Origin: Microcebus murinus
Taxonomy: Eukaryota > Chordata > Mammalia > Primates > Cheirogaleidae
Assembly (NCBI RefSeq): GCF_040939455.1
Contig: NC_134108.1
Span: forward strand, 8,647,501 to 8,711,500
DNA: 64,000 nt
Reading direction: 5' to 3'
Shown here: positions 1-13,447 of the stretch, in pieces
How positions within the stretch are numbered: the stretch's first letter is position 1
Layout: each line of letters begins with the position of its first letter
Program-made: the position numbers and the translations under genes
Notes under the pieces: model-generated
Databases searched by the model: none
Told to the model about the DNA's origin: nothing
The model's input: only the letters and a program-made list of their open reading frames with translations

Positions 1-830
1 GCCTAGCCCTAAGTTGCTGGGCACAGCTGGGAAAAGGACAGCCTCTCCAATTACAGTCGCTTCACAGTTTCCGGTCTCAACCAACTCCTAATGCCCCTCA
101 GTAGCCCCTTTCTCCACCCTTGGCCAGACCCTTTTCCAGTTGCTAAGGTGTTACCTCAAAGCTGCACCTCCTCCTTGTACCACTGCCTCCGCCTGCAGCC
201 AGCCTTCCACCTGCCCCTCTGCTCCGGAGAAAGGGTGCATCTCCTTTCATGCCAGGCTCCTTGCAGTCCTGGCCCATCAATGCCCTCATCTATGATCTCG
301 CCTCTTCTACCAGAGCCCCTCAACCTATAAAAGATAAAAGGATCTTGAAGTTGTTAAGAACTGGACCCTGAACCCCTGACCACCAACCTGCCAAGTTTTC
401 CTGCTCACTCATGGCCAGTGATCCTGAGAGAGAGCCTGCATTTGTCTTCTTTACTCTCAGCACTCTCACGCTCAGCATCTGCCATCAACCACAGCTGCAC
501 TGAAAAACACTGATCCCCAAACTGCCAAATCCAAGAGTCCTTATCTACTGCCCTCTCTAGCCATGAAATTCTTTTCCTGGGATTCACATCACTGTACTCT
601 GGTCATTTCTGACCACTCCTGTTTTCTTCAAAGGCTCTTCTTCCTTCTCTCATCCCTTAGGGCTTAGGATCCTCTAGGTTTCTTTCTTTGGTCCTTTTCT
701 CATCCTCAACACTCAGCTTGGATGACTTTATCAACTCCTAGAATTTCAGCCACAACCTAAACACCACTATCTCCCAAATGTTTACTTATGTCTGGCCCAG
801 ATCTCCTTCTTGAACATGAATTTTTAAAAA
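1..830. other. Pyrimidine-rich block, possibly decayed LINE (L2/CR1-like)
   Basis: The block is CT-rich on the plus strand with many short open stretches but no recognisable protein, splice structure or young repeat. The texture resembles degraded L2/CR1 sequence, and the next block to the right is L2. I cannot assign it more precisely. Confidence 0.25.
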
Positions 831-834
831 TCAA

Positions 835-1130
835 CTTTAAGTATAATTCACGTGCAATAAAATGCACATGTTAAAAGTGTATTTTTAAAATGAATTTTGA
901 CACATTTACATATCCATGTAACTAATAGCACAGTCAAGATTCCATCACCCCCAAATCCTCTTGTACCCACCCACGAAGCCACCACAGGCCATCACTGATC
1001 TGCCGTCTCTTCCAGAGTTTCACATAGATGAAATAACACACTATGTGTAGTCCCTTGTGTCTGGCTTCTTTCACTCAGTGTAATGTTCTTAAGATTCACC
1101 CATGTTGTTGCATGTGTAAATCTGAACTTG
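835..1130 (-). mobile_element. L1 3'-UTR fragment, reversed (L1M-type)
   Basis: The segment contains the reverse of the mammalian L1 3' region: a stretch on feeling for ATAAATGAAAT-type text (AGATGAAATAACACACTATG) followed by GTGTCTGGCTTCTTTCACTCAG and a CACCCATGTTGTTGCATG motif. These are typical of old L1M 3' ends. It is non-coding and 5'-truncated. Confidence 0.7.
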
Positions 1131-1149
1131 AATTTTTAATAGATTATCT

Positions 1150-1720
1150 TACCTGATCCTCGAATGCCACAGTCCCAAAATGAAGTCTATATTGTTCATA
1201 TTAGTCGAAGGCATCCACTCATAAATTTGGGAGTCATTTTGGGCTCCACTCTTCTTCCTCACCAATCAAACCAACCCCGTCAGTAAGCCTGCTAATTTCA
1301 CCTCTGCACAGTTTACAAATTTGTCCTCTCCATTCCCATTTCCCGAGCACACCCTTTCTGCCTAGACTCTTGCAAACGCCTTTTAACCAACATCCTAGCT
1401 TCCAGCCCCTCCCTTTCTCCAATTCAGGACCTACATACAGCACACACAGAGCTTCTTTGCAGATAACACAGGCCACCCGAGTTCACGCCTTCAGCTACTT
1501 CTCAATGTCACAGGACAGTGTCATTCCCCCCTTGGTATTCAGAGTCCCACACGCTCATCCAGCTTCCTCGCCTACTACACTGCCTCTTGGACAAACCACT
1601 CCAGCAGACTTCCACATCCAAACTCTGCATATAATTCAGCTGGTCTGAACTTCCCCTGAAGAGTTCCCTCGCCTTCTCTTCACTGCCTCCTAGACACCTG
1701 TGCACATCTCTATCTACTTA
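1150..1720 (+). mobile_element. L2 LINE fragment
   Basis: AAATTTGGGAGTCATTTTGG, followed by CTTCCTCACCAATCAAACC and a pyrimidine-rich run, matches the coding-sense text of the L2 ORF region. The copy is heavily decayed and not translatable across its length. Confidence 0.6.
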
Positions 1721-1844
1721 TTTCACTGTATGGCAATTATTTACCTTTGACAATGAGCACCTTGAGGGGAAATATTTTATCTTTTATTCACATTTGTCAG
1801 TAAGTTGCCTCAAAACCAATTGTTTTTTTAAAGCAACAAAATGA

Positions 1845-2152
1845 GGTTTCAAGCATGGTGGCTCACACCTGAAATCCCAGTACCTTAGGACGTTAAGGTA
1901 GGAGGATCACTTAAGCTCAGGAGTTCGACAGCCTGGGCAACATAGCGAGACCCTGTCTCTACAAAAAATTTTTAAATTAACTGGGTGTGGCAGTGTGCAC
2001 CTGTAGTCCCAGCTACTTGGTAGGCTGAAGCAAAAGGACTGCCTGAGCCCAGGAGTTCAAAGTTGCACTGAACTATGATCACACCACTGCTCTCCAGCCT
2101 GGGCAACAGAGTGAGACCTTAGCTCTAAAAAAATAATACAATAAATTTCAAA
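1845..2152 (+). mobile_element. Alu SINE, old (AluJ-like)
   Basis: This is a dimeric Alu with both monomers and the middle A-rich linker. The right arm reads GAACTATGATCACACCACTG, the older AluJ form shared by all primates rather than the lemur form. Imperfect target duplications flank it: AGCAACAAAATGAG before and GGCAACGAAATGAG after. It is diverged, with several CpG-decay changes. Confidence 0.9.
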
Positions 2153-2169
2153 AGGCAACGAAATGAGAA

Positions 2170-5100
2170 AACTAACACTCTTAAGTATGCCTGCTACAAA
2201 CATTCCAAATATACCAGAAGACTGAGTTTCACATTTGTTCATTGTAATAACACCAGTCAGCAAATGTAGTAACATATAATGGAAAATGCCTGCCTATTTC
2301 TACAACAGAATGTACACCCCATGGCTTCACTTGTTCAGTAATGATACTCTCCAAATGCCTTAAAGATGAATGCCTTAAAGTTAAAATGTGTAAAAGCTAC
2401 TCACATTTTAGCTTCTATCCTACTAATTAACTCAACTAACAATTATTAAATACTTTCCTCCAAGGAGAAGTACAACATTCTCCAGTAAAATTCCCTAATG
2501 TACAGTGGTCATATAATTACCCTCCAAATTCCAAAGATGCTCCTTAGGAAACAGTGGCTGATCGAGAATGCTGGAGGGCCTTCAGGTGAGGACACATGTT
2601 ATATGAGAGCATCTCCCGGGCCCAAAGAACAGTATCCTGAAGGCTGAGGATAATTTCCACAGCAACCCCTGCAGCTGATTCAGAGAGGACACTGTGCTCT
2701 GACATTTCTTAACAAGTGCCCACATAAAATAAAACCACTTTAGAGAATGTCCATGTATGTCTACTTACATGAATAAAGTTAAAGGCTTTATTTAAAAAAT
2801 TTTTATTGCTAGGGAACTGACTTTGTTTCAATCTCCAGAAACAAAGAAATTTTAGTGCTTGCAGGGACTTTAAAGCATGATATATTCACAGGGATCTAAA
2901 TTTAAAGATAGAAGATAAAAGTACTACTGTTCTTAAACATGTTAAAGAAGCAATGCAGTATTTTAAGACTCTTGGTATCTGTTAACAAACAAGCAATGCA
3001 GTATTTTAAGACTCTCCACAAACTGCACTCAGTAAAGAGACACCTAAACTAATAAAAGAGGTTATAAACTTATGGCTGAAAGTTGGAAAGGTATTTTCAG
3101 GTCAAGTAGAAAAGAGAACACATTAAGAATTATACCAAGCACACTGCTCTCAATTTACAAAGAATACTAAAATATATATACATATTAAATATGTTTATTG
3201 TCCTATGACTTCAAAATTTCAAAAAATTATACATAGCTATAGGATCTGCAAATAAAATTGTAAAGCAATCACATTTGCAAAAGACTAATAGGGAAGAATT
3301 AACTTAAAGTAGGATATAAGCAATCTATTTAAAGAAAATTATAAAATTCTAATGGGAAATAAAGACAAATGGAGAGATATATGAGGATTCTATCTGAAAT
3401 ACTAAATATAGCAACAGGAGACATGTGCCCAATTAATATGTAGGTTTGAAGCATTATCAAAAACTCGGTGAAAAGAGCCACATGGAGGCAGGGATGGGGA
3501 GACACAGCACAAAGTCCCGGAGACAGGACATCTGGGAGGCAGACAGGCACTGCACGCTGCACAGCAGTATCAGTACTATGGAATGTTTCTAGCTTGTTCT
3601 CCCTTGTTTGGCGCCTGAAAATTGTTTTTGTCGGCAGGAACCTGCTCTCTATAGCCCTGACTATTAAGAATAAAAAATGATAGCAAATTTTATCAGGAAA
3701 ATTAGGTAGACAGAAATACCAAAGAACATATGGAAAGGAAAAACTTTTGCTTTTCCTTTGTTATTTAAATCATAATAAAGTTTTAAAATAAATAGGTTTA
3801 TGTATTTATTTTAACTATAAAATAAAGCTAAATGTGATTATTAAAGATACAGAGAGTATGATTAAAGTAAAAGGGTTTTTTTAAATATTTTAAAAAACAA
3901 TATTTTACTACATGGGGAGAACATGGTAAATGCAACATATAAAAATTTACTATCCTCCCAAAAGTTAAAGAACCCATATCAGTCCACATAGATGACAAAT
4001 TGCTATTATTTAAAATTGCAACCTAATTAACAAATGAAGAAATAAAAACTAAAATCATGATATATTACTATATACCCCTAATTAACCACAAAAAATTAAG
4101 ACTCCATAACTCCAGAAGTCTTAAAAAAAACCCAAAAACACCGAGAAACAAAACCTGGTGTTCACCATTCTGCCAATTTTTCCAAAGGAAATCTGGAAAT
4201 ATACAACAAAATTTAAAGTTACTCAATTTGTTATTCCTATTCATCTGACTTTTGAGACTGTAGCTCTAAAAAGTAACCCCAAAAGAATGTCTATAAAGAC
4301 AATAATACAGTATTTACTCTAAGGAAAACTTGAAAGTATTTTTAAATGCCCCCAATAAGCAAATGTTTAAACAAATAATGGCATAGCAATACAAAAAGAT
4401 GCTACTTTCTGATGACAAATTCACTACCTTTGTCAATACAGACAATCGCTGAATTACACGGGGTGGCTAAGTTTATGAAGTCCACGTACACAGTTATAAA
4501 ATATAGTTATATAAATGAGTACATCCATCAAGAGTTTTTCCCAGGAAGTGGCCCCAGTGTTTCTTTGTATCTTAAAAACACAATATGTATAACTATCAGT
4601 TGTAAATGATTTAATCTGATAACCAGTCTTACTCTTTCATTTGGCTAATCTGAAAAAACAGGTGTCACTGAGCCCCTCTATTCAGGGGCAACACTCTCAC
4701 CAAACCTTGTGCGGCCTTGGCCTTGAGAGCAGCCTTGGCAGAGAGCTGGGCCACAAGACACAGTGCAAGGGGAAGAGCTACCTACACGAGCTGAGACAGA
4801 ACACAGTTCTGCACTAAGAGAAAGAGCTTAACCAAGCTTCCGTGCCTCATCTGGTTTATTGAAATGCCTACATAAATGTGAGTACATGTGGCTACGTACT
4901 GCACAACTCAGGACCATTTTCCATACAAGAAAATACAAATGAAAAGTACAAACCCGTCTGAGCTCTGTAAAAGCATACATGGACAGTGACGAAGGCTAAG
5001 CATAGTAAAAATTATGCAAAGTCAACATTTAGGATTTACAAAATTTTTATTTAGGTTTAAGTTATCAATCACTAGAAACATAGAATCTCAACAAGAAAAG

Positions 5101-8100
5101 GGATTCTAAGTATTTTACATAAAACATAAATGTTCAAATGAGATATTAAGATCAACAAAAAATCCAGGTAGGAGAGTTTGCATTTGATAAGATAAACAAT
5201 TTGTAAAACCCCTATAGATTCCTAATCAGAAGTAATGTAATCTAAATATTATGTAAGAAAATAAACTAAATTAATGGGGACTTAATTCAGTAAACATGAA
5301 TGACTCATAAGTTAAGAGCAGCTCTGAATGTCTATGCTACTGTTTCAGGTTAGTTTTAATGGCTAATTAATTATAAAAAAATTCTGATAAAATTCTTTGC
5401 CCAAAAATGTATTGTGACTAGTCACTCATCAAGATAACTGTATACTTCACCAAATGAAATTACACATTCCTGAATATGCCCTAATGCCCACACAGTAAGC
5501 TTGACTCATCTCTCACGAGCAGATCCATGCGCACTACGCTCACCTTGCCCCTGTATTCGTGTTCCCTGAGCTTCACGACTGCTCTCGGGACTCATTCCCA
5601 CATGCAGGCATGGGGAAGGCCCGCCCACCCAGGAGGGCTTACACCTGCATGGGAGAGCGATGGGACTGAAAGGAAGGCAGTCCTGAAGAAAAAGCGAGGC
5701 AATGTTCCCCAGATAGGAAGAATCTCTGTTTTAGTCAGGCCTATCTCAAAAGCCAGGTTCAGAAAATGTTCTGTGATCATCTTCCACCTCCAAAGTACCC
5801 ACCTCACCTGTGATCCCAATCCCACCTGGTCCCTCTCTGGTTCTGGCTCTGCCCCAGAGCAGGATTCAGTTCCCTGGGCCCAGTTCACCTTCCAGCCTCT
5901 CTAGTCTTCACCAAAGGTGTAATATAACGTGGCTTGTTCACTGTCACAAATACTAAACCAGCCTCTATTGCACGGAAATGTATGATGCTAAATTCCCCAG
6001 GGGATGCAGAGATGAAATGGTCATTGCCTAGCTCTGGAGCAGTTCACACCTTTTCTAGGACAAACCTGGCCCAGAATGAGCTGGCAGGCGTGGAGTGAGC
6101 CATGCACTTCAACAAGTGTACTGCATGAGAATGTCCAAAATAGGATTTAATTGCAATATTGTGTTCACCAAATTATGTTCCCTTTAAACCTATAATTTAA
6201 TTCTCTGTTTTTGATAGTTGTTATTCATTACACTTTAAAGTATGTTTTGTATGGAGATGCTCCTGTCAGGTGCTCCAAAGGCAGCCTGTCTTTTCTCTAT
6301 CAACATGACACCACCCTCTGTTGTTACTGCTGGCTAAATTCCGCCTTCCTCCACTAGGCTGTGGGCTGTGTAAGGGCAGAGGCCACACAGCAGACAATGG
6401 TTATTTCTGACACCCACTCCACTCACTCTCAGCTTCTAGTGCAGATCCCCCACGTCCCTACTCTCAGCCTACGGGCTTGCACGGGGACAACCTGAGACCC
6501 AAGACACCCACCTCTGCTCAGGGTGCATGTGGCTCAGGCCTGGCCGGTCAGAGCACTGCCCCCTTTGGGTTACAGTGACTGGTTTAGGGGAGGGCACATG
6601 ACTAACTCCACAGAATAAGTGTCAAGACCAGCACTTTTACTGGAGGGAAAATGAGGCTCTCTTCTCACTGGAGCGAGAATTGGGAGACAATCAGCCTGAA
6701 GCAGCCAAGAGCAGCCACACTGAAAGGGCCAGCCGGAGAATAAAGCCCACATAGAAGCAGAGAGTGGAGACGCACTAGGTCCTAACAGCTCAAGTCATGG
6801 CTCAAACCTGATATCCTCTGGGTGTTTTTAGTTCTGTGAGCCAATATATTCCTTTTATTAATTGCTTAAGCCAATTTGAGTAGCTTTTCTGTGCTGGCAA
6901 CCAAATAGATCATAATTAATAAAATTTGTGTTCATCATATTTACCCCTTTAACCATGGCACTTAGCATGGTTAGTAACACACAGAAAATGCTTAATATTT
7001 TTTTCAAATGAGTTGAATGAATGTGGGGTCAAAAATATTTTACATAGCATTTTTAAAAATAAAAAATATGTAACAGTAAAACAATTACCACAATTCATCT
7101 TTACCAGGAAAAAACATGAAAAGTTGACTTTCCAGGAATAAATCTATTGTAGAAAAGAAGGTTCCATTTATAGTAGTTATTATAAATCCATGCAACTTAA
7201 ATGAATTTCAGACCACATGAAAGGCCTGGCATTTCCTTCCAGATTAAGCTAAGTCTGATACCCATCGACTGTCATGTGGCAACATGATTTGCTCTGTACT
7301 TTTGATCATTATAAAAGAGATGTAGGCTACCTCAAAAGAACATCTGGCTCTGGTCACATCCTTAAAACTTTAATTGGCTCTTTTTCCACATAAGAAAAAT
7401 AAGATAGCTGCTCAACAACAGGGCCAAATGTTCCTAATAAATGTCATACCAGCTGAGAATGGATTTTCTTCTTAATAATTAAATTCCCCATTTTTCAGAC
7501 ATGAAGGAAATCCCATTATACAAGTGCAGCAGCAGAACATAAGCTGGGGTGGAGGGTATAATACTGAATGAGGGATCAGTATGAACCCATTACCATATTT
7601 TGTGTTGTTTTTCAAGTCACAGGGATGGATGCCTGAAGACCAAGTCACACTTTCAACCCAATCCTTTCTGCACCCTTATTACCTCTGACCATAGTTGTGG
7701 AAGGGTACAATTTAGAGCCATGAAACAAAATCAAGTCTATGATTTTGTTTATGTGATTTTGTCTATGTGATGATAAACCTGAAATAGTAAGGCCTACCTC
7801 AATGTCACTAAAGCCCTGGAACTGATTTTTCCTCCTAGAACTAAGTGACTACAAGAAGAAATACACTATTTTTCTTTTATTTTAAGGTGCCAAAGCCAAG
7901 TCACTACTCCTATGGAGCATACGCTCAAGTAGAAATGACAAAGTGTCAAGTATACTCAATATCAACTTATCTGACCAATACTCTTAAGACCCAGAGTACT
8001 CAAAAACAAAACTTTTAGAAGTAAATTTTTTTTTTTAAAGAAAAAAAGACTCAAAGGTGTATAGCCTTTTTGGAACTGTAACAAATATACTAAAAGTAGA

Positions 8101-8950
8101 AAATAGGAGAAACTAGAAGAATTTATGACCTTAGATCTGGAAGAATTCTTAAGATCCCATCATTTTCAAGATTAAGAACATTAAAGGCAGAAGGTAGCTG
8201 ATGGAAAGCCGTACATCAGTGACTACCATAGCTGGACCAGAGCCCAAGCCTCCTCCCTGTCGTCCCACATCCATCATTGCAGGGAATTTTTGAGAGACGA
8301 TGGCTCAGCATTAACTCATGGCTCCCCAAACTCTGTCTCTGTTTTTATTGTATATCTATTTAAAAAACAAATGAACCACTACAGTATTATTTTCAAGTAT
8401 TCAGTAACAAAGGGAACCGGCTCTCTCCTAGCTTCTGGGTTGGGGGAGCTCAGTGGCAGAGGGGGGCCCTCCACACACCCTCAACAGAAAGGTATTTGAG
8501 GACCTATTTCTCAGTCCCCACCAGGTTCATACATAGATGGATTCACTATCCACCTCCTCGGACTATGTCAGGAAGAACAGGCTAAGAAGTTTTATGGCTT
8601 GTAACCTATCTTTCCAAATAACCTCCCTCCTGTGACAAAAAGGGTAGAGCTCTAAGACACTGATGAGACTTGGACTGGATTCTGAGCAAAATGCTCTAAG
8701 AAATCAGGAAGAAAACACCTTAAACAAAATGACCCATTTAATGCACAAGAATCTCAGAGTGGATTGGCCTTAGGGACTAATCCAAAACAGACCAAGAAAT
8801 CAAAGAGTGTTTTTTTAAAAAATGACTTATATTTCTAATTCTGTCACTAAATGAAATGAAATTCTAACTATACCTGAATGGTAATCTCTCTGTTCTTTAA
8901 CTATTTCTAGAAGGAGTTTAAAAACAAACTGCCTGGCAAGTCTAAGAGTG
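2170..8950. other. AT-rich intronic DNA with scattered decayed LINE-like text
   Basis: I see no gene here. Short L1-like patches occur around 3300-3400 (ACAAATGGAGAGATAT) and 4240-4400, too decayed to bound. A GC-richer block at 5500-5900 and an L2-3'-end-like block around 6240-6560 are unassigned. A 24-bp direct repeat lies at 2949 and 2992. Confidence 0.4.
6560..6915 (+). repeat. Unclassified interspersed repeat tail (LTR/DNA-element-like)
   Basis: The text GTGAGCCAATATATTCC, TTGCTTAAGCCAATTTGAGT and CTGTGCTGGCAACCAAATAG corresponds to a common mammalian interspersed repeat end that I recognise but cannot name with confidence. No ORF. Confidence 0.5.
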
Positions 8951-9052
8951 CTTAATTAGTATTTGTTCTGCTGTAAGGAAGCCATGGATGAAAGATTCCT
9001 TAACGAGTACAGAGCATATGTTGATTTTCTTACCAGAAGTTTTCTTGGTTTT

Positions 9053-9359
<307 letters not shown>

Positions 9360-9414
9360 ACCAGCAGTATTATTTTATGAGCATTTTCCTGAGCTTGAAG
9401 AAACTACAGGTGAA

Positions 9415-10128
9415 TTCCTCTATAACCCATGTATAGGAAAAGACTTTCTAATTATGACTCAAAATCCAGCCACAATAAAAGACACTAAAAAAATTGACCA
9501 AAGTTTAAAAAAAAAAAAAAACCTTCTGCATGGCAAAAAATAAAATAAGCAAAGTCAAAAGTTAAATAACTGGAAGAAGATATTTGCAATATATGCTGCA
9601 GATAAAGGACTAATACACAAAGAACTTATAAGATTTGAAGATGGTAAAGTGACCAAAAATCCTATAGAAAAATGGATGAAAGATATAACTTGACAACACA
9701 TAAGATTTAAAAAACGGTTCTTAAATATTTGAAGACATGATCAACTTTATTCTTAATAAGAGATATCCAAATTAAAACCATACTGAGGTATCATTTCTGT
9801 TCTACCAGATTAGCAAAAATGTAAAAACTTGGTAATACACCCTGTTGGTGAAGCTATGAGAGCAAATGGTATTCTCATACGTTGCTGGTGGGAATGCAAA
9901 TGATTCATCATTATGCAAAGGAGTTTGGCAATATCTAACAAAACTACATGTCTTCACATTTCAGTGTAGCAATCTCACTTCTAAGAATTTATCCTGAAGA
10001 TATACCTCCAAAATCTATACAAGTTATTCACTGCAGCATTACTTGTAATTACAAAATATAGGAAATTCCCTAAACATTCAAACTTAGAAATGGGTTGAAT
10101 AAACAATGGCATGCCATTATACATATTT
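9415..10128 (+). mobile_element. L1 ORF2 C-terminal/3' fragment (L1M-type)
   Basis: This is decayed L1 sense text: AACTGGAAGAAGATATTTGC, GGACTAATACACAAAGAAC, ATATCCAAATTAAAACCATA and GTTGCTGGTGGGAATGCAAA, the usual order near the end of ORF2. The frame is broken by many stops and indels. It abuts a reversed LTR at its 3' side. Confidence 0.8.
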
Positions 10129-10433
10129 GAGGAAGACAGAATATCACAGACTGGGTGGTTCAAACAGCAGAAATTTATTTCACATAGTTCTGGAGGATGG
10201 AAGTCCAAGATTAAGGTGCTAGCAGGTAGTTTTCATTCTGAGGCCCCTTATTTACAGGTGAAAACCAGCTCACTGTGGTTCACGTGACCTCTTTTTTGTG
10301 CAAGTTCTCTTGTGCGTCTTCTTATAAGGGCACTAATTACCTCTTGAGGGCCCCATCTCCAAGTGTCATCACATTAGGGGTTAGAGCTTCAACATATGAA
10401 TTTTCGGAGGACACAAACATGCAGTCCATAACA
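10129..10433 (-). mobile_element. ERVL-MaLR-type LTR (MLT1/MST-like), reversed
   Basis: The plus strand reads CAGACTGGGTGGTTCAAACA, CAGAAATTTATTTCACATAG and, at the end, CAACATATGAATTTTCGG with GCAGTCCATAACA. Its complement starts TGTTATGGACTGCATG, the standard MaLR LTR opening. It is a solo LTR with no internal retroviral sequence nearby. Confidence 0.8.
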
Positions 10434-10769
10434 TCTTTTTAGTAGTTTTTTAAAAATATATATTAGTAGGGCTGAAGCAATTCTGAAATCATTTCAGATG
10501 TATTACGGGATAAGGAAATATAAATACAAAATGGAGGAAGGTATAGGGGTGGTCTGGAATTGGAATTATTAGTATAAATCCATTATTTCTAAAATATACA
10601 TATATGCATATATATGTGTATGTGTTTATATACGCATGTATGTGTGTCAGTTTATTGCCTCTCAGCTCCAAACACACTCATCAATATATGTGCTATAATA
10701 AACAATGGAATTCTTTTAAGTATTTCTCCTTTAAAGTGAGCACAATGTTAAGCTTTCTCAAGAGAGGGC

Positions 10770-11420
10770 ACTAGAGGGACACTATAGGAAGAAGAGACTT
10801 CCTGCAATTTCCAGGGCTCTTGGAGGTGAGAGGATGCCACTGAGTATGAGAGAATCCAGAAAAGTCTGCCCATCCACTGGCCCAGAACACAGTCTCTCTT
10901 GTGACCTGGCAGCTTTGACCTAGTGACAACCTTTCTACAGCACCCTCAACATGGATACCAGAGCTCCTGCCACTTGTCCATACTCCCAGCTGCCTACAGC
11001 CTGGAGGGTCACACAGTGAATGGTCATTCATTCTGCATTCTCCTCAACCCCTGCATGCCCATTCACTTTGAAGGCCTTCTGCTCCCAGACTTCCCCTGCA
11101 CACCATACAGCCATTTGGTGATTGCCCGCTCCTCTGCCTGTACTCCAGAGGGTTACTTGTTGCTTGCCCAGCAACTCTAGACCAGTTCCAGTACGACTAA
11201 GCCAACAAACTTCTCTGCTATATGTTGGGCTGAACCACACCTTCTCCAATAAGATGTGAACCCCTTCCAAGCCTGTCCTTCCTTGGGTCCTCTCCCTCAG
11301 CCCCAGAGTACTATAAAGAGTTTCCTTATATCTTATAATTACTCTTATCAGTTAATCATTCTTTATATTAAACTTCCCCTGTTTAACCTACTGTGTGGCT
11401 GTTTTCCCACTGGACCCAGA
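10770..11420. other. Unassigned, moderately GC block, possibly an old LTR/DNA repeat
   Basis: Both strands have short open stretches but no recognisable protein. The pyrimidine-rich texture and the text around 11215-11260 resemble an interspersed repeat that I cannot place. No splice-flanked exon was evident. Confidence 0.25.
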
Positions 11421-11432
11421 CCACTACTGCAT

Positions 11433-11460
11433 GTACGTACATATGTTTGTATGTACGTAC
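11433..11460. repeat. Perfect 11-bp inverted repeat (CATG/TACG palindrome)
   Basis: GTACGTACATA (11433-11443) is followed by a 6-nt spacer and TATGTACGTAC (11450-11460). This perfect stem is probably derived from an alternating purine-pyrimidine microsatellite. Confidence 0.85.
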
Positions 11461-12039
11461 GAATGTGCTGAAAGGGCCTAGAAGCAAAGATGCCTAGTAG
11501 CAATGAGCACGTCTGAGGCCAGATACTGGTTTCTAACACCATTCCTATTAAAAACAACAGCATTCCTGAGAGAAATTACTGTTTTCAGATCTGGGGCAGG
11601 GTAAGTACAAGATGAGGTAGAACATCTTGTTATGCCAGAAAGTGAAGAGGTGCCTCAATAATTGGGGTGTATCACATGGACATGTGAGCCAGCCTGAAGG
11701 GGCTCCCACCAGCCAAATCTGGGACAATTTTAGCAAATTTGGATCCAAATAATTAAAGACAATAATCATTAGAGGAAAACATTGAAATCCATGGGTTCTT
11801 ATTGATAATAGATGGGCAAATGGATGGAGGGAGGGATGAACTGGGCAGAAAAGGGTGCTCTTGCTTACATGTGTCAGCTGCCAACACTCTGTGGAGGCAG
11901 GACTAGAGCTGGAAAGTCACCATTTTGCCACTACCATAGAAAAGATTGGTTCAAGAAAGAATCAACAACAGGTCATAAATCTAGGGAAGCAATTCTGATA
12001 AGAAATAGAGTATTGGTATGATTTTAAAGCATCTCCCCA

Positions 12040-12835
12040 CAGACTGCTTATCAAATGCTACAGGGAAAAACAGTAACTACACAGCAGAGAAAATGGACAG
12101 CACTTTGGCCAGGTGACCAAAATTAACATCACCAATGAGGAGCAGATGGATGTTGTGTGCCTCCACATGTGGCATCCTGAGAAAGACACATCATTCATGC
12201 AGTATTCTGGCTAGGAATGACGAATCTGAATTAAATTTAAAACAAAAAAAGGAGGGGGCGGGGAGAAAGAAAAATCAAACAAACCCCAAACATTCTATTA
12301 AAAAGGGAGAGGGGAATTTTTCTAAAATGTCAATGTCATAAAAGACAAAGAAAAACTAAAGAACTGCTCCAGATTAAAAGCCTCTAAAAGATATCTAACA
12401 ACTAAGTGCAACACGTGATCCTACACTACATCCTGTATAGAGGAACAAAGAAAAGCTACAAAGAATATGATGTGCACAGTTAACAAAAGTGGAGTATGGA
12501 GAGTAGTTTACGTACTGAATCAATGTTAAATTTCCTGAAGTTGACAACCGTACTACTGTGGTTATGAGAGAGAATGTCCTTATTCTTCGGAAATACACAT
12601 TGAAGTATATCAGAGTAAAAGACCAAGATACAAATGGGGAGCAAACATACCCACATACATAGGAGAGAGGGACAGAGAGAAAGTATGCACGTGCATTCAT
12701 GAATATAAATGATAGAATAAGGGGAGGAAGTGAATAGGTGAATTTCAGTAAAGAGTATTCTTTTTACTTTATTCCAATTTTCATGCAAGTTTGAAATTAT
12801 TTCCAAATAAAAAAGTTTTAAAATGCCTTTTAGCC
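12040..12835 (+). mobile_element. L1 3'-UTR (L1MC/L1MD-type)
   Basis: AAATTAACATCACCAATGAG, AAAATGTCAATGTCATAAAAG, GACAACCGTACTACTGTGGT and GAGAATGTCCTTATTCTTCG occur in the order of the old L1MC/MD 3'UTR. It ends in GTTTGAAATTATTTCC...AATAAAAAAG, the L1 tail with its AATAAA. Apparent long open frames on the opposite strand here are accidental. Confidence 0.8.
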
Positions 12836-12929
12836 AAAGTCCTAAGACATGCATTAATGTGCTCTCCAGGTGAGCATGCAGCTCTGCCACAGTCCTCAAA
12901 AAGAAAGAAAATTGCATAAAACTACGTGG

Positions 12930-13117
12930 TCTAATATGATAGCTACTAGCCACATGTAGCTGGTAGCTATCATATTGGAGCACTTGCTATGTGGTTAATC
13001 CAAAATGAAATGTGCCAGATTTCAAAGACTTAGTATGAAAAAAAGAATATCAGTTATCTAATTAATAATTTCTACACTGATTGCATGTTGAAATAATATT
13101 TTAGATATACTGGATAA
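12930..13117. mobile_element. Old DNA-transposon relic (hAT-like), left part
   Basis: The text ACTAGCCACATGTAGC, AGATTTCAAAGACTTAGTATG and ATTGCATGTTGAAATAAT belongs to a common mammalian DNA-transposon repeat, which I read as hAT-type without naming it. It is cut at 13117 by the LTR insertion and continues at 13504. Confidence 0.6.
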
Positions 13118-13356
13118 TGTAAGGCTGGTGGCAGGCCCCCTCCCCTCCCTAGATCAAAAAGAAAAGGCTCACGAGACCAGATCCGCCAAGGACAACTGCC
13201 AGGCCCCGCTGAAAACAAACAACACCTGGATGTCCACCCAGATAAAGTTTTCAGTTCCTGAATTTCAAAAATAACGCCAGCCCCTCCTATTTCTCAATGA
13301 CTACCAAAGGTCAACCCAGCTTTTTCCACCAAAAGTCTCCAGTCCACCCCAAACAG

Positions 13357-13362
13357 TATAAA
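13357..13362 (+). promoter_or_regulatory. TATA box of the solo LTR
   Basis: AGTATAAAGGCC lies about 85 bp upstream of the LTR poly(A) signal, the normal place for an LTR core promoter. Activity is unknown. Any transcript would run on the plus strand, antisense to TULP4. Confidence 0.6.
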
Positions 13363-13441
13363 GGCCTGCACCCCCTCCAAACAGATGCGACTTCTCAGGC
13401 CCACCTCTCTTGAGACCCGTGAACCTCACCCAGGAGTGCAC

Positions 13442-13447
13442 AATAAA
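13442..13447 (+). promoter_or_regulatory. AATAAA polyadenylation signal of the solo LTR
   Basis: CAATAAAGTC is followed within 25 bp by a GT-rich stretch (CATTGTTTGTCC), the usual R-region arrangement. Confidence 0.65.

Noticed and set aside
12480..12983. Long open frame (about 167 codons) on the minus strand
   Set aside because: It is antisense to an L1 3'UTR and runs into a DNA-transposon relic. No recognisable protein.
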